Assembly (NCBI GenBank): GCA_050305635.1
Contig: JBNLFS010000057.1
Location: forward strand, 14,623 to 78,622
Length of the DNA: 64,000 nt
DNA from: Thiodiazotropha sp050305635
GTDB lineage: Bacteria; Pseudomonadota; Gammaproteobacteria; Chromatiales; Chromatiaceae
Direction: 5' to 3'
Shown here: positions 25,590 through 34,324 of the stretch, piece after piece
How positions within the stretch are numbered: position 1 is the first letter of the stretch
Layout: each line of letters begins with the position of its first letter
Program-made: the position numbers and the translations under genes
Notes under the pieces: generated by a model
Database searches by the model: none
The model's input: the letters and a program-made list of their open reading frames with translations, nothing else
Told to the model about the DNA's origin: nothing

Positions 25590-26171
25590 ATGCAAGAGTA
25601 CGCCCTCATACTGATCAGCACCGTGCTGGTTAACAATTTCGTATTGGTCAAGTTTCTTGGCCTGTGCCCGTTTATGGGCGTCTCACGCAAGCTGGAAACC
25701 GCGACCGGAATGGGTCTTGCAACCACCTTCGTCCTGACCCTCTCAGCCATCTGCTCCTATCTGATCAACGCGTATGTCCTGGTGCCCCTGGGCCTGGAAT
25801 ACCTGCGCACCATCGCCTTCATTCTGGTGATCGCCGTGGTGGTCCAGTTCACCGAAATGGTGATGCACAAGACCAGCCCGATGCTCTACCAGGTGCTGGG
25901 CATCTTTCTGCCCCTGATCACCACCAACTGCGCGGTGCTCGGGGTGGCCCTGTTGAACACCCAGGAGCAGCACGGCTTCATCGAATCTGGCCTGTACGGC
26001 TTCGGCGCCGCGGCCGGATTCTCTTTGGTGCTGATCCTGTTTGCCGGGATTCGCGAACGGGTCGCGGTGGCGGATGTGCCCGAACCCCTGCAGGGCAACG
26101 CCATTGCTCTGATTACCGCCGGCTTGATGTCCCTGGCGTTCATGGGCTTTGCCGGCCTGGTCTCGGCATGA
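25590..26171 (+). CDS. rsxA: Ion-translocating oxidoreductase subunit RsxA/RnfA
   Basis: The 193-residue membrane protein opens MQEYALILISTVLVNNFVLV and contains FLGLCPFMGVS and LPLITTNCAVLG. These are the two half-membrane motifs with cysteines that bind a membrane-embedded Fe-S cluster together with subunit E. Six helices are visible. The frame is open to a TTG at 25572, but the ATG at 25590 is the conserved start. It is the first gene of a complete rsxABCDGE operon. Confidence 0.95.
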   Translation: MQEYALILISTVLVNNFVLVKFLGLCPFMGVSRKLETATGMGLATTFVLTLSAICSYLINAYVLVPLGLEYLRTIAFILVIAVVVQFTEMVMHKTSPMLYQVLGIFLPLITTNCAVLGVALLNTQEQHGFIESGLYGFGAAAGFSLVLILFAGIRERVAVADVPEPLQGNAIALITAGLMSLAFMGFAGLVSA

Positions 26172-26181
26172 AGGCCCCCGC

Positions 26182-26745
26182 ATGCTGACCGCGATACTCA
26201 CCATCACCCTGCTTGCGGCCCTGTTTGGCCTGCTGCTCGGCTATGCCAACATCCGTTTTCATGTCGAGGGAGATCCGATCACCGACCAGATCGAGAAGAT
26301 CCTGCCCCAGACCCAGTGCGGCCAGTGCGGATTTGCCGGCTGCCGCCCCTACGCCGAGGCGATCGCCGGTGGCGAGGCGGAGATCAACCTGTGTCCCCCC
26401 GGCGGCGAATCGACCATGATCGCCCTGGCCGACCTGCTGGGCCGCGACCCGGTCCCGGTCGGCGGGGAAGGCAGCGTGGAAAAACCCAAGGCCATCGCTT
26501 TAATCCGGGAGAATGAGTGCATTGGCTGCACCCTGTGCCTGCAGGCCTGCCCCGTGGATGCGATCATCGGTGCGGCGAAGCAGCTGCATGTGGTCATCGC
26601 CAGCGAGTGCACCGGTTGTGAACGCTGCCTGCCCCCCTGCCCAGTGAACTGTATCGAGATGCAACCGATCAGACAGCATGCAAGCAACTGGCGCTGGCCC
26701 TTCCCCCAGACCGGTACGGAAGAGATCGCGAGCGGGGCGCACTGA
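26182..26745 (+). CDS. rsxB: Ion-translocating oxidoreductase subunit RsxB/RnfB
   Basis: The 187 residues comprise a single N-terminal membrane anchor (4-22) and a cluster motif C46-x2-C49-x4-C54-x16-C71. Two ferredoxin-type 4Fe-4S motifs follow: C113-x2-C116-x2-C119-x3-C123 and C143-x2-C146-x2-C149-x3-C153. It is the electron entry/transfer subunit on the cytoplasmic face. It starts 10 nt after the rsxA stop. Confidence 0.95.
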   Translation: MLTAILTITLLAALFGLLLGYANIRFHVEGDPITDQIEKILPQTQCGQCGFAGCRPYAEAIAGGEAEINLCPPGGESTMIALADLLGRDPVPVGGEGSVEKPKAIALIRENECIGCTLCLQACPVDAIIGAAKQLHVVIASECTGCERCLPPCPVNCIEMQPIRQHASNWRWPFPQTGTEEIASGAH

Positions 26746-26750
26746 TATCT

Positions 26751-28454
26751 ATGTACGTCGAATCCAAGAAGGGCAAGACCCGGGAACTGTGGCGCTTTCA
26801 CGGCGGCTTGCATGTGCCCGATCACAAGGAAATGTCACTGCACAGCCCTCTGCTGAGCGTCCCCCTGCCAAAGCGCCTGGTGCTGCCGCTGCAGCAACAC
26901 ATCGGCGCCCCGGCCCAGGCCCTGGTGAAGGTGGGGGAGCGGGTGCTCAAGGGACAGATGATCGCCGACTCCCCGGCCCCGGTGACCGCCCCCCTGCACG
27001 CCCCCACCTCGGGCCAGGTGGTGGAAATCGCGGAACACCCCATCCCGCACCCCTCCGGACTCGCCGATCTGTGTATCGTGATCGAACCCGACGGTCAGGA
27101 TGAATGGACCACGCTCCCGGAACCGATTCCTGATTTTCACGCCGCCGCCCCGGACACACTGAGACGGCGCATCCGCGAGGCGGGGATCGTCGGCATGGGG
27201 GGCGCCACCTTCCCTTCCGCGGTCAAGCTCAACCCGGGGAAGCCGATCAAGACCCTGATCATCAACGGCGCGGAATGCGAACCCTACATCACCTGCGACG
27301 ACCGCCTGATGCAGGACTTCACCGAAAAGGTGATGAACGGGGTGCGCATCCTGCAACACATGCTGCAGAGCGAAGAGTGCCTGATCGCCATCGAGGACAA
27401 CAAACCCCAGGCGATCCATGCCATGTTTCAGGCCCTGCGCGATGACGAGAACATCGAGGTGGTGCGCATCCCCACCCTCTACCCCAGCGGTGGCGAGAAG
27501 CAGCTCATCCATATCCTCACCGGACGCGAGGTCCCCACTTCGGGTCTGCCCGCGCAGATCGGGGTGATCTGCCACAACGTGGCCACCGCCGCGGCGATTG
27601 CGGATGCGGTACTGGAAGGCCGCCCCTTGATCTCCCGGCTGGTGACCCTCACCGGTGAGGGCATGCAGCAACCGGGTAACTACCAGGTACCGATCGGCAT
27701 CCTCGCCCATGATCTGATCGAGCAGGCCGGCGGCTACCGCAACCAGCCCCGGAAACTGATCATGGGCGGACCGATGATGGGCTTCGACCTGACCACGGAC
27801 GAGGTGCCCATCACCAAGGGCGCCAACTGTCTGCTGTGCCCGAGCGAAGCGGAGATGCCGGAGCCGGAACCGGCCCGCGCCTGTATCCGCTGCGGTCGCT
27901 GTGCCGATGTCTGTCCGGCGCGCCTGCTACCTCAACAGATGTATTGGTACAGTCGCGCCAAGGACCTGGAAAAGGCCCAGGACTACAACCTGTTCGACTG
28001 TATCGAATGCGGCTGCTGTTCCCATGTCTGCCCCTCGCACATCCCGCTGGTGCAGTATTTCCGCTATGCCAAGACCGAAAGCTGGGCCGCGGAGCAGGAG
28101 CGCCGGGAGTCCGAGCGGGCCAAGCGACGGCATGAGTTCCGGGTCGCCCGGCTGGAACGACTCGAAGCGGAGCGCAAGGCGAAACTGCGGCAGAAGAAAG
28201 AGGCGCTGGATAAACCGGCGGCCAAGAAAAAGCCGGCGCCCGCCGGGACCGGTACAGAAAACGACAAGGACGCCAAACAGGCCGCCATCGAGGCCGCCAT
28301 GAAACGGGCCGCGGAAAAGAAGGCCCAACAGGCCCAGCAACCCAGGAACACGGATAACCTGACCCCCGACCAGCAACGTCAGATCGAAGCGGTCGATCAA
28401 CGCCGCAAGGCGGCTGAGTCGAAATCCCAGGATCAACCGGAGCAACCCTCCTGA
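26751..28454 (+). CDS. rsxC: Ion-translocating oxidoreductase subunit RsxC/RnfC
   Basis: The 567-residue protein carries the NADH/FMN-binding core (GIVGMGGATFPSAVKL and NGAECEPYIT near 140-180) and a SLBB-like region. Two 4Fe-4S motifs follow near 380-430 (CIRCGRCADVCP and CIECGCCSHVCP). The tail from about 445 on is a charged Ala/Lys/Glu/Arg-rich helix ending in a Gln-rich stretch. It is much shorter than the long repetitive tail of the E. coli protein. It begins 5 nt after rsxB, and its stop overlaps the rsxD start by one base. Confidence 0.95.
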   Translation: MYVESKKGKTRELWRFHGGLHVPDHKEMSLHSPLLSVPLPKRLVLPLQQHIGAPAQALVKVGERVLKGQMIADSPAPVTAPLHAPTSGQVVEIAEHPIPHPSGLADLCIVIEPDGQDEWTTLPEPIPDFHAAAPDTLRRRIREAGIVGMGGATFPSAVKLNPGKPIKTLIINGAECEPYITCDDRLMQDFTEKVMNGVRILQHMLQSEECLIAIEDNKPQAIHAMFQALRDDENIEVVRIPTLYPSGGEKQLIHILTGREVPTSGLPAQIGVICHNVATAAAIADAVLEGRPLISRLVTLTGEGMQQPGNYQVPIGILAHDLIEQAGGYRNQPRKLIMGGPMMGFDLTTDEVPITKGANCLLCPSEAEMPEPEPARACIRCGRCADVCPARLLPQQMYWYSRAKDLEKAQDYNLFDCIECGCCSHVCPSHIPLVQYFRYAKTESWAAEQERRESERAKRRHEFRVARLERLEAERKAKLRQKKEALDKPAAKKKPAPAGTGTENDKDAKQAAIEAAMKRAAEKKAQQAQQPRNTDNLTPDQQRQIEAVDQRRKAAESKSQDQPEQPS

Positions 28455-29497
28455 TGGAATTTCATACCCACAGCTCACCCCATACCCAGCGGCCCAACCG
28501 GGTCGACCGGGTGATGTTGCAGGTGGTGCTCGCCCTGCTGCCCGGCACCGCGGCGCTGATCTTCTATTTCGGTTGGGGCGTATTGCTGAACGTACTGCTC
28601 GCGGTGGGCTCCGCCCTGGCCTTTGAGGCCCTGGTGATCCGCCTGCGCAAACGTCCGGTGAAACCGGTTCTGATGGATCTCAGCGCGGTGGTGACCGCGC
28701 TGCTGTTCGCGGTGGCGATCCCCCCGCTGATGCCCTGGTGGCTGGTGGTCCTGGGCATGGCTTTCGCCATCATCATGGTCAAGCAGATGTACGGTGGCCT
28801 GGGTTACAACCCGTTCAACCCGGCCATGGCAGCCTATGTGCTGCTGCTGATCTCTTATCCGGTGGCCATGACCAGCTGGGCGCCTCCCGGTATGCTGGCC
28901 GAACACAGTCTGAGTCTGAGCCAGGTGCTGGCCTACAAATTCGCCGGGGCGCTGCCCACCGGCCTGAGTCTCGATGCAATCACCATGGCGACGCCCCTCG
29001 ACGTGATGGGTACCAAGCTGGATCAGAACATCATGATCAGCGAGATCCGCCAGAGTCCGCTATGGGGGGATTTCGGCGGATTGGGCTGGGAGTGGGTCGG
29101 CAACTGGTTCCTCATGGGTGGCATCTGGATGGTCTACAAACGCACCATCACCTGGCAGATCCCGCTGGCGTTCCTCGCCGGACTGGTCGGCATGGCGGCC
29201 CTGTTCTGGCTGTTCGACTCGGAGCGCTACCCCTTTCCCCTGTTCCATGTGTTCAGCGGCGGAGCCATCCTGGGGGCGTTTTTCATTGCGACCGATCCGG
29301 TCACCGCCTGCACCACCCGGGCCGGACAGCTGATCTATGGCGTCGCGATCGGGGTTCTGGTCTATATCATCCGTACCTGGGGCGGCTATCCGGACGCAGT
29401 GGCCTTTGCGGTACTGCTGATGAACATGGCGGCACCCACCATCGACTATTACACCCGCCCCCGCACCTATGGGCATGGAGCGATCAAAAATGAATAG
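28454..29497 (+). CDS. rsxD: Ion-translocating oxidoreductase subunit RsxD/RnfD
   Basis: The 347-residue membrane protein has GGLGYNPFNPAMAAYVLL and the flavinylation segment DAITMATPLD. Thr180 there is the predicted covalent FMN site. FFIATDPVTACTT near the end is also typical. About nine to ten helices are visible. Its start overlaps the rsxC stop (TGATG), which indicates translational coupling. Confidence 0.95.
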   Translation: MEFHTHSSPHTQRPNRVDRVMLQVVLALLPGTAALIFYFGWGVLLNVLLAVGSALAFEALVIRLRKRPVKPVLMDLSAVVTALLFAVAIPPLMPWWLVVLGMAFAIIMVKQMYGGLGYNPFNPAMAAYVLLLISYPVAMTSWAPPGMLAEHSLSLSQVLAYKFAGALPTGLSLDAITMATPLDVMGTKLDQNIMISEIRQSPLWGDFGGLGWEWVGNWFLMGGIWMVYKRTITWQIPLAFLAGLVGMAALFWLFDSERYPFPLFHVFSGGAILGAFFIATDPVTACTTRAGQLIYGVAIGVLVYIIRTWGGYPDAVAFAVLLMNMAAPTIDYYTRPRTYGHGAIKNE

Positions 29498-30149
29498 TCG
29501 CCGCGCCATCCTGATGGCTTCCGTGATTCTCGGGGCGTTCGCCATCGCCGGCACGGCCCTGGTCGCCTTCACCCACATGGCCACCGCGGCCCGCATCGAG
29601 CACAACGAGCGGGAGGCCCTGCTGGAGTCGCTGCACGCCCTGGTCCCGGAGGCCAGTGTGGACAACGACATGGTCTCCGATGTCATCGAAATCAGTGACC
29701 CGGACTTCCTCGGCAGCCCGCAGACCACCGTCTATCGGGGACGCAAGATGCAACAGCCGGTTGCGGCGGTACTCACCACCACGGTGCCCAACGGCTACAG
29801 CGGGCCGATCAAGCTGCTGGTGGCGGTGGGCTATGACGGCACCCTGGGCGGAGTGCGGGTGATCAGCCACAAGGAGACTCCGGGACTCGGAGACAAGATC
29901 GAGGAGCGCCGCTCGAACTGGATCCATAGCTTCACCGGCAAATCCCTGGACAACCCGCCGTTGGAGAAATGGGCGGTGAAGCGCGACGGCGGCGTATTCG
30001 ATCAGTTCACCGGCGCCACCATCACCCCCCGGTCGGTGGTCGAGGCGGTGAAAAAGACCCTGCTCTATGTGCGTGACCACCAGGATGCCCTCTACGACCG
30101 GCAAAACCCCACCACCGCAGAAAAACCCGAGGGAGGCGCCCATGGCTGA
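29490..30149 (+). CDS. rsxG: Ion-translocating oxidoreductase subunit RsxG/RnfG
   Basis: From ATG 29490 (GGAGCG 9 nt upstream) the product is 219 residues. It has one N-terminal membrane anchor, then a periplasmic FMN-binding domain with DQFTGATITPRSVV, whose Thr in GAT carries FMN. HKETPGLGDKIE is the other family signature. It overlaps rsxD by 8 nt and rsxE by 8 nt. Confidence 0.95.
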   Translation: MNSRRAILMASVILGAFAIAGTALVAFTHMATAARIEHNEREALLESLHALVPEASVDNDMVSDVIEISDPDFLGSPQTTVYRGRKMQQPVAAVLTTTVPNGYSGPIKLLVAVGYDGTLGGVRVISHKETPGLGDKIEERRSNWIHSFTGKSLDNPPLEKWAVKRDGGVFDQFTGATITPRSVVEAVKKTLLYVRDHQDALYDRQNPTTAEKPEGGAHG

Positions 30150-30834
30150 TCACTCCTACCGGCAGATCGTCACGGACGGTCTGTGGCACAACAACCAGGC
30201 TCTGGTCGCCCTGCTCGGCCTGTGCCCGCTGCTCGCGGTAAGCAATACGGCGATCAACGGCCTCGGCCTGGGTCTCGCCACCACCGTGGTGCTGGTCGCC
30301 TCCAACGGTACAGTGTCCCTGATTCGCAATCTGGTACGACCGGAGGTGCGCCTGCCGGTGTTCGTCATGGTGATCGCTTCCTTCGTCACCGCCATCGAAC
30401 TCGGTATGAACGCCTATTTTCACGAACTCTACAAGATTCTCGGTATCTTCATTCCGCTGATCGTCACCAACTGCACCATCATCGGTCGGGCCGAAGCCTT
30501 CGCCTCGAAGAACAATTTCAGCCGCTCGCTCCTCGACGGCCTGAGCATCGGCATCGGCTTTACCCTGGTGCTGATGACCCTGGGTGGGATGCGCGAACTG
30601 GTGGGACAGGGCACCCTGTTCGATCAGGCGCACCTGATGTTCGGCGATGCCGCGCAGAGCCTGACCCTGAAGATCGAGAATTTTCCCGGCATGCTGGTGG
30701 CGATTCTGCCCCCGGGCGCTTTCATCGGACTGGGCCTGATGATCACGGCCAAGAATCTGATCGACAAGCGGTTGGCGCAGCGCAAGCGTGCGCAGACCAG
30801 CGTGGCCGAGGAACCCCAGGGCGTGACCGGCTGA
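30142..30834 (+). CDS. rsxE: Ion-translocating oxidoreductase subunit RsxE/RnfE
   Basis: The 230-residue membrane protein is the pseudo-symmetric partner of RsxA, with LLGLCPLLAVSNT and IPLIVTNCTIIGRAEAFAS supplying the other cysteines of the shared membrane cluster. GGGAGG lies 7 nt before the ATG at 30142. It is the last rsx gene. Instead of nth, which follows this operon in E. coli, rsmE follows 28 nt later. Confidence 0.95.
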   Translation: MADHSYRQIVTDGLWHNNQALVALLGLCPLLAVSNTAINGLGLGLATTVVLVASNGTVSLIRNLVRPEVRLPVFVMVIASFVTAIELGMNAYFHELYKILGIFIPLIVTNCTIIGRAEAFASKNNFSRSLLDGLSIGIGFTLVLMTLGGMRELVGQGTLFDQAHLMFGDAAQSLTLKIENFPGMLVAILPPGAFIGLGLMITAKNLIDKRLAQRKRAQTSVAEEPQGVTG

Positions 30835-30862
30835 ACGGAATACCCGCACTGACCTGACACAC

Positions 30863-31594
30863 TTGAGAATCCCGCGCATCCACACCCTGCAGGCCCTGTC
30901 ACCGGGTCTGTCCCTGACCCTGGACGAACTCGCCTCGCACCATGTCCGCCAGGTGCTGAGACTGCGTGCCGGCGACCCGCTGATGCTCTTTACCCCGCTA
31001 GGTGAGGAGTATGCCGCCCAGCTCACTCGGGTCAGCAAACAGGCGGTCCAGGCCGACATTGGCGAACGCCTGCGTTGCGAACCCGCTCCCGCGCTCGACA
31101 TCCATCTGATGATCGGTATCTCCCGGGGGGAACGCATGGATTTTGCCCTGCAGAAGGCCACCGAACTGGGCGTGACGCGCATCACCCCGCTGCTGACCCA
31201 GCGCTGCGTGGTCAAGCTGGATGAGAAAAAGCGCGGCAGCCGCAGGGACCACTGGCACAAGGTGGTGATCAATGCCTGCGAGCAGTCGGGACGCTGCCGT
31301 GTGCCCCAGTTCGATGACCCGCAGGCACTCTCCACAGCGCTGGAGGAAACCCGGCCCGGACACGCCCTGTTGCTCGACCATCGCAGCGAGAGCACCCTGG
31401 CAGACCTCAGCAAACCGGACCGCTCGGTGTCACTCCTGATCGGGCCGGAAGGGGGGCTCGCCCCCGAAGAGCGTGCGCAGGCCCGTGAGCGGGGATTTCA
31501 GGGTGTCCGTCTGGGCCCCCGGGTCCTGCGCACCGAAACCGCGCCCCTGGCAGCCATTGCCGCAATACAGACCCTGTGGGGGGATTTTCGCTGA
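30863..31594 (+). CDS. rsmE: 16S rRNA (uracil(1498)-N3)-methyltransferase
   Basis: The 243 residues begin (TTG start) MRIPRIHTLQ, the usual RsmE N-terminus, followed by a PUA-like RNA-binding domain. The SPOUT domain carries ATELGVTRITPLLTQRC, NACEQSGR, LLIGPEGGLAPEE and LGPRVLRTETAPLAAIAAIQ, the trefoil-knot SAM site. It methylates U1498 of 16S rRNA. In E. coli rsmE sits next to gshB; here it follows the rsx operon, and gshB is 24 kb away. Confidence 0.93.
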   Translation: MRIPRIHTLQALSPGLSLTLDELASHHVRQVLRLRAGDPLMLFTPLGEEYAAQLTRVSKQAVQADIGERLRCEPAPALDIHLMIGISRGERMDFALQKATELGVTRITPLLTQRCVVKLDEKKRGSRRDHWHKVVINACEQSGRCRVPQFDDPQALSTALEETRPGHALLLDHRSESTLADLSKPDRSVSLLIGPEGGLAPEERAQARERGFQGVRLGPRVLRTETAPLAAIAAIQTLWGDFR

Positions 31595-31750
31595 ATCCGC
31601 GTTTGTTCAGATACCCCTCCTGACCCTCTGCGTGGGAAAGCATACCGGTTACACGCATCGCCCCAGCTTTGATAGATTCGATTATGCCCGGGTCTGCATT
31701 GCCCTGCGGAGGGTGGGAACCAGAAAGAATACCGATGCCACACAGTCTCC

Positions 31751-31831
31751 GTAGGTCGGGTTAGCTCAGCGTAACCCGACAGGAAGTGGATAGGTTTGTT
31801 CGTCGGGTTACGCTGTGCTAACCCGACTTAC
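31751..31831. repeat. Inverted repeat pair of the GGTCGGGTTAGC type
   Basis: The arms GTAGGTCGGGTTAGCTCAGC and its inverted counterpart ending GCTAACCCGACTTAC are about 20 bp apart. Each arm is itself a palindrome (GTCGGGTTA...TAACCCGAC). It is related to units at 10930-11020. Confidence 0.75.
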
Positions 31832-31854
31832 CCCCCTGTATTAGGTCTGTGCTG

Positions 31855-32000
31855 CGCCCTCCCGGGTTACGCGTTGCTTCACCCGGGCTACAAACTTCAA
31901 GGGGGGGCAACGTGAGCCTGTGCTACCCGGATGAGACGAAGTGGAATCCGGGATGCTGCAGCTGCGTAGCCTGGGTGCAGCGAAGCGGAACCCGGGGAAA
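31855..32000. repeat. Second repeat cluster of the CCCGGGTT...CACCCGGGC type
   Basis: Two to three imperfect copies of a palindrome with CCCGGGTTACG / CACCCGGGCTAC edges lie here in opposite orientations (31860-31890 and 31925-32000). With the unit just upstream they make most of the 675-bp rsmE-csp spacer non-coding repeat DNA. Short ORFs through this region are artefacts. The remaining 32000-32225 shows nothing recognisable. Confidence 0.6.
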
Positions 32001-32226
32001 GTCCGCATTGTTATGTTGCAGGGAGCTCTCTTGCAAGGGGATAGGGAACCCATAAACCAGGATCCCGAGTCAGCGAATAGTTGGGCGCCAGACCCACAAC
32101 ATCATTGTGGAGGGATTGATGAGCGGCGACTTTTAGACCAATGAGACTGATCCCGGATGCGGCCAGCCATGCATCCAGAGCGACTCACTGAAAAGACCGT
32201 CCGAGCGAGAACGCCCGGTGGGGATC

Positions 32227-32260
32227 AACCTGACGATGCCTGAAACGGCATCGTCAGGTT
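32227..32260. terminator. Strong hairpin downstream of the cold-shock gene
   Basis: A perfect 14-bp stem (AACCTGACGATGCC with its complement) closes a 6-nt loop, 10 nt after the csp stop. No U-tract follows on the minus strand, so it may stabilise the mRNA 3' end as much as terminate. Confidence 0.6.
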
Positions 32261-32269
32261 GTCATCACA

Positions 32270-32479
32270 TCACAGCGGTGTGACGTTATCGGCCTGAGGC
32301 CCTTTCTGGCCTGCTACCTCGGAGAACTCGACCATTTGACCCTCTTCGAGAGAGCGATGGCCAGAGCCCGCGATGGAGCGAAAATGGACGAACAGGTCCT
32401 TACCATTTTCCCGTGCAATGAAGCCATAACCCTTGGCGCTGTCGAACCACTTCACGGTTCCGGTTTGTCTTTCTGACAT
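32270..32479 (-). CDS. CspA-family cold shock protein
   Basis: The 69-residue single OB-fold protein has RNP1 (KGYGFI, 16-21) and RNP2 (LFVHF, 29-33), with the typical start TGTVKWFDSAKGYGFI and end VAGQKGPQADNVTPL. Such proteins melt RNA secondary structure. AGGT lies 8 nt upstream of the ATG. AT-rich sequence upstream contains TTGAAT-17 nt-TTTAAT on the minus strand, but a start there would remove most of the leader and ribosome-binding site, so I do not call it. Which csp paralog this is cannot be told. Confidence 0.93.
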   Translation of the reverse strand: MSERQTGTVKWFDSAKGYGFIARENGKDLFVHFRSIAGSGHRSLEEGQMVEFSEVAGQKGPQADNVTPL

Positions 32480-32692
32480 CTGTATTTACCTAGATATTAA
32501 ATTAATGAGATCGCTGACATTCAAAGCCAGCGTGCAACGCGAACCGTGCAGACATGCTATGGGTTTGATTCAGATGTACCGAAGGGAACAGTGAAGATAA
32601 CGCGAAATAGATGAGGACTGAGGTCGTGCTGTAAGCGACACACTACACCCTAAGCAGGGAAGAAACAAGATCTTTATGTAAATACCCGCTAC

Positions 32693-33940
32693 TCAACTGT
32701 CGCTGTGGTGGGCAATCACGCCCTTGTAAACGATCGCGGACACATCCCGGATCACTTTGCTGCGGGAGCGGATCCAGGTGGTGTAGTTCTTCGCGCTGTT
32801 CTGCTTTTCGATGACGCCGATCAGAATGTAGGGATAGCGTTTGCCATCTGCGCCTTTCACACTGAGGATACCCATGTCGCCACACAGCCGGGCGGTGCTG
32901 CCGGTTTTGTTGTAGACCTTGGTGTCTTTCGGCACATCCGGCACGCCGGTGTAGAGGCGGTCGGATCCCGGCAGGGCCATCAGCCGTTTGATTTCATCCG
33001 CCCCGGCGATTTCCTGGTTCCACAGGGCATACAGAAACCGGCTGTAGTCGTGAACCGAGGCCCGGTTCTGGTAGGTTTTGCCGTTTGCCGGTATGTATTC
33101 GACCAGCAGGGTGTCCTGGAAGATCTCGGGATAGTGCTGTTTGAGCAGTTTCTCCACCGTCTGGGGACCGCCCACCTGGCGAATCACCCAGTTGGTCGAG
33201 GCATTGTTCGAATGCTGAATCATGCGCTGCATGTGGCGTCGGCTTTTCGGCCCATAGACCAGCTTGCCCTCTTTGACCTTTTCGAAAAATGCGGCGGCGA
33301 TGAAGGGTTTCACCAGGCTTGCGGCCTGGAACTGCACATCCTCATTGATCGTGACCAGTTTCTGACCGGTGGTGAAGTCGTAAACCGACCAGCCGGTGCG
33401 TTCGTCACTCGCAAGTTTGCCGGTCCGACGCAACCCGTCGATGTAGTCCTCGACGGCCTGCTCCAGGGCATTGACCTTGCTGGAGGGTGTAACAGGACTG
33501 TCCAGGCCGGAACGGGCGGAAGCCGGCTCCGGACTGGCGGAGGTAAGGGTTGTGTCCGGGCGGGTGCGGACGACGATGGGTTCCGGCTGGGTTGATTCCC
33601 GGACGGCATTCCAATCCCGCGACGGGATCGGACTGACTGCATCGAGTCCCTTTTTCTTCAACAGTGCCGAGTGGGATTTGACCACTCTTGCGGTGCTTTC
33701 CGCATTACCGTTGCGGCGATAGATCAGGCCATACAGATTATCCTGGGAGACCACCACCAGGTTCTGCTCGAAACTCCGACCAAGCACCCGGATGACCTTA
33801 GTACGATAATCCTGGACCGCGGGCAGATTCCCCGACCAGACATAAGATACGTCGAACCCCTCACCGGCCAACAGGGGTGCGGGATTCAGCAGACTGAAAC
33901 AGACAACCATCAGTGCACAGGCAAAGGCGTGACTTTTCAT
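32693..33940 (-). CDS. Secreted serine hydrolase of the class A beta-lactamase/PBP fold
   Basis: From ATG 33940 the protein has 415 residues with a signal peptide (cleavage after about residue 25, LLAGEG). Residues 27-105 form a small domain of unknown type, and a Pro/Ser/Thr-rich linker runs 110-155. The penicillin-recognising domain has S208-L-V-K211, S244-N-N246 and K345-T-G347. I cannot place an E166-type omega-loop glutamate, so true beta-lactamase activity is doubtful. A cell-wall or peptide hydrolase role is more likely. An in-frame TTG at 33964 is a less likely start. It is monocistronic. Confidence 0.82.
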   Translation of the reverse strand: MKSHAFACALMVVCFSLLNPAPLLAGEGFDVSYVWSGNLPAVQDYRTKVIRVLGRSFEQNLVVVSQDNLYGLIYRRNGNAESTARVVKSHSALLKKKGLDAVSPIPSRDWNAVRESTQPEPIVVRTRPDTTLTSASPEPASARSGLDSPVTPSSKVNALEQAVEDYIDGLRRTGKLASDERTGWSVYDFTTGQKLVTINEDVQFQAASLVKPFIAAAFFEKVKEGKLVYGPKSRRHMQRMIQHSNNASTNWVIRQVGGPQTVEKLLKQHYPEIFQDTLLVEYIPANGKTYQNRASVHDYSRFLYALWNQEIAGADEIKRLMALPGSDRLYTGVPDVPKDTKVYNKTGSTARLCGDMGILSVKGADGKRYPYILIGVIEKQNSAKNYTTWIRSRSKVIRDVSAIVYKGVIAHHSDS

Positions 33941-34324
33941 GGATATTAACGGTAATTTAAGCAATATTTCAGTATCTTAATCGCCAATTTTATAGTGAAT
34001 GCTAAAATTTGGACAAGCGCTAATTCAGGTCCCGCATGAAAAAAACACAATGACCCGCATACTGCCTGGCCTGTACCCGGCATCACTCCCTGGGAGACCA
34101 CGGGCGGCGGCATGCACACCGCCGGTGTCACGATCAATTCATCGGCCGATTCGGCACTTTTTTTATGCTTTTCAACGCCCCGCATATTGGCGATGTGAAC
34201 GCTGACTGGTTATGATCGTGTGATGGGAGCCACCCTACAAGCCCACAGTGGTCGTGCCGCAGATGCATGATCCCGGTCTCCCCGAAAGTCAAAACCGTCA
34301 CGCCTCGACTGGAAACGCCAAACA
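33941..34324. other. Divergent spacer without a recognisable gene
   Basis: About 380 bp separate the serine hydrolase gene from the pilin-like gene. The first 80 bp are AT-rich and probably carry the hydrolase promoter. No repeat, RNA gene or convincing ORF was seen. Confidence 0.5.

Noticed and set aside
31841..32144. Short ORFs on both strands between rsmE and csp
   Set aside because: They run through inverted repeat units and translate repeat sequence.
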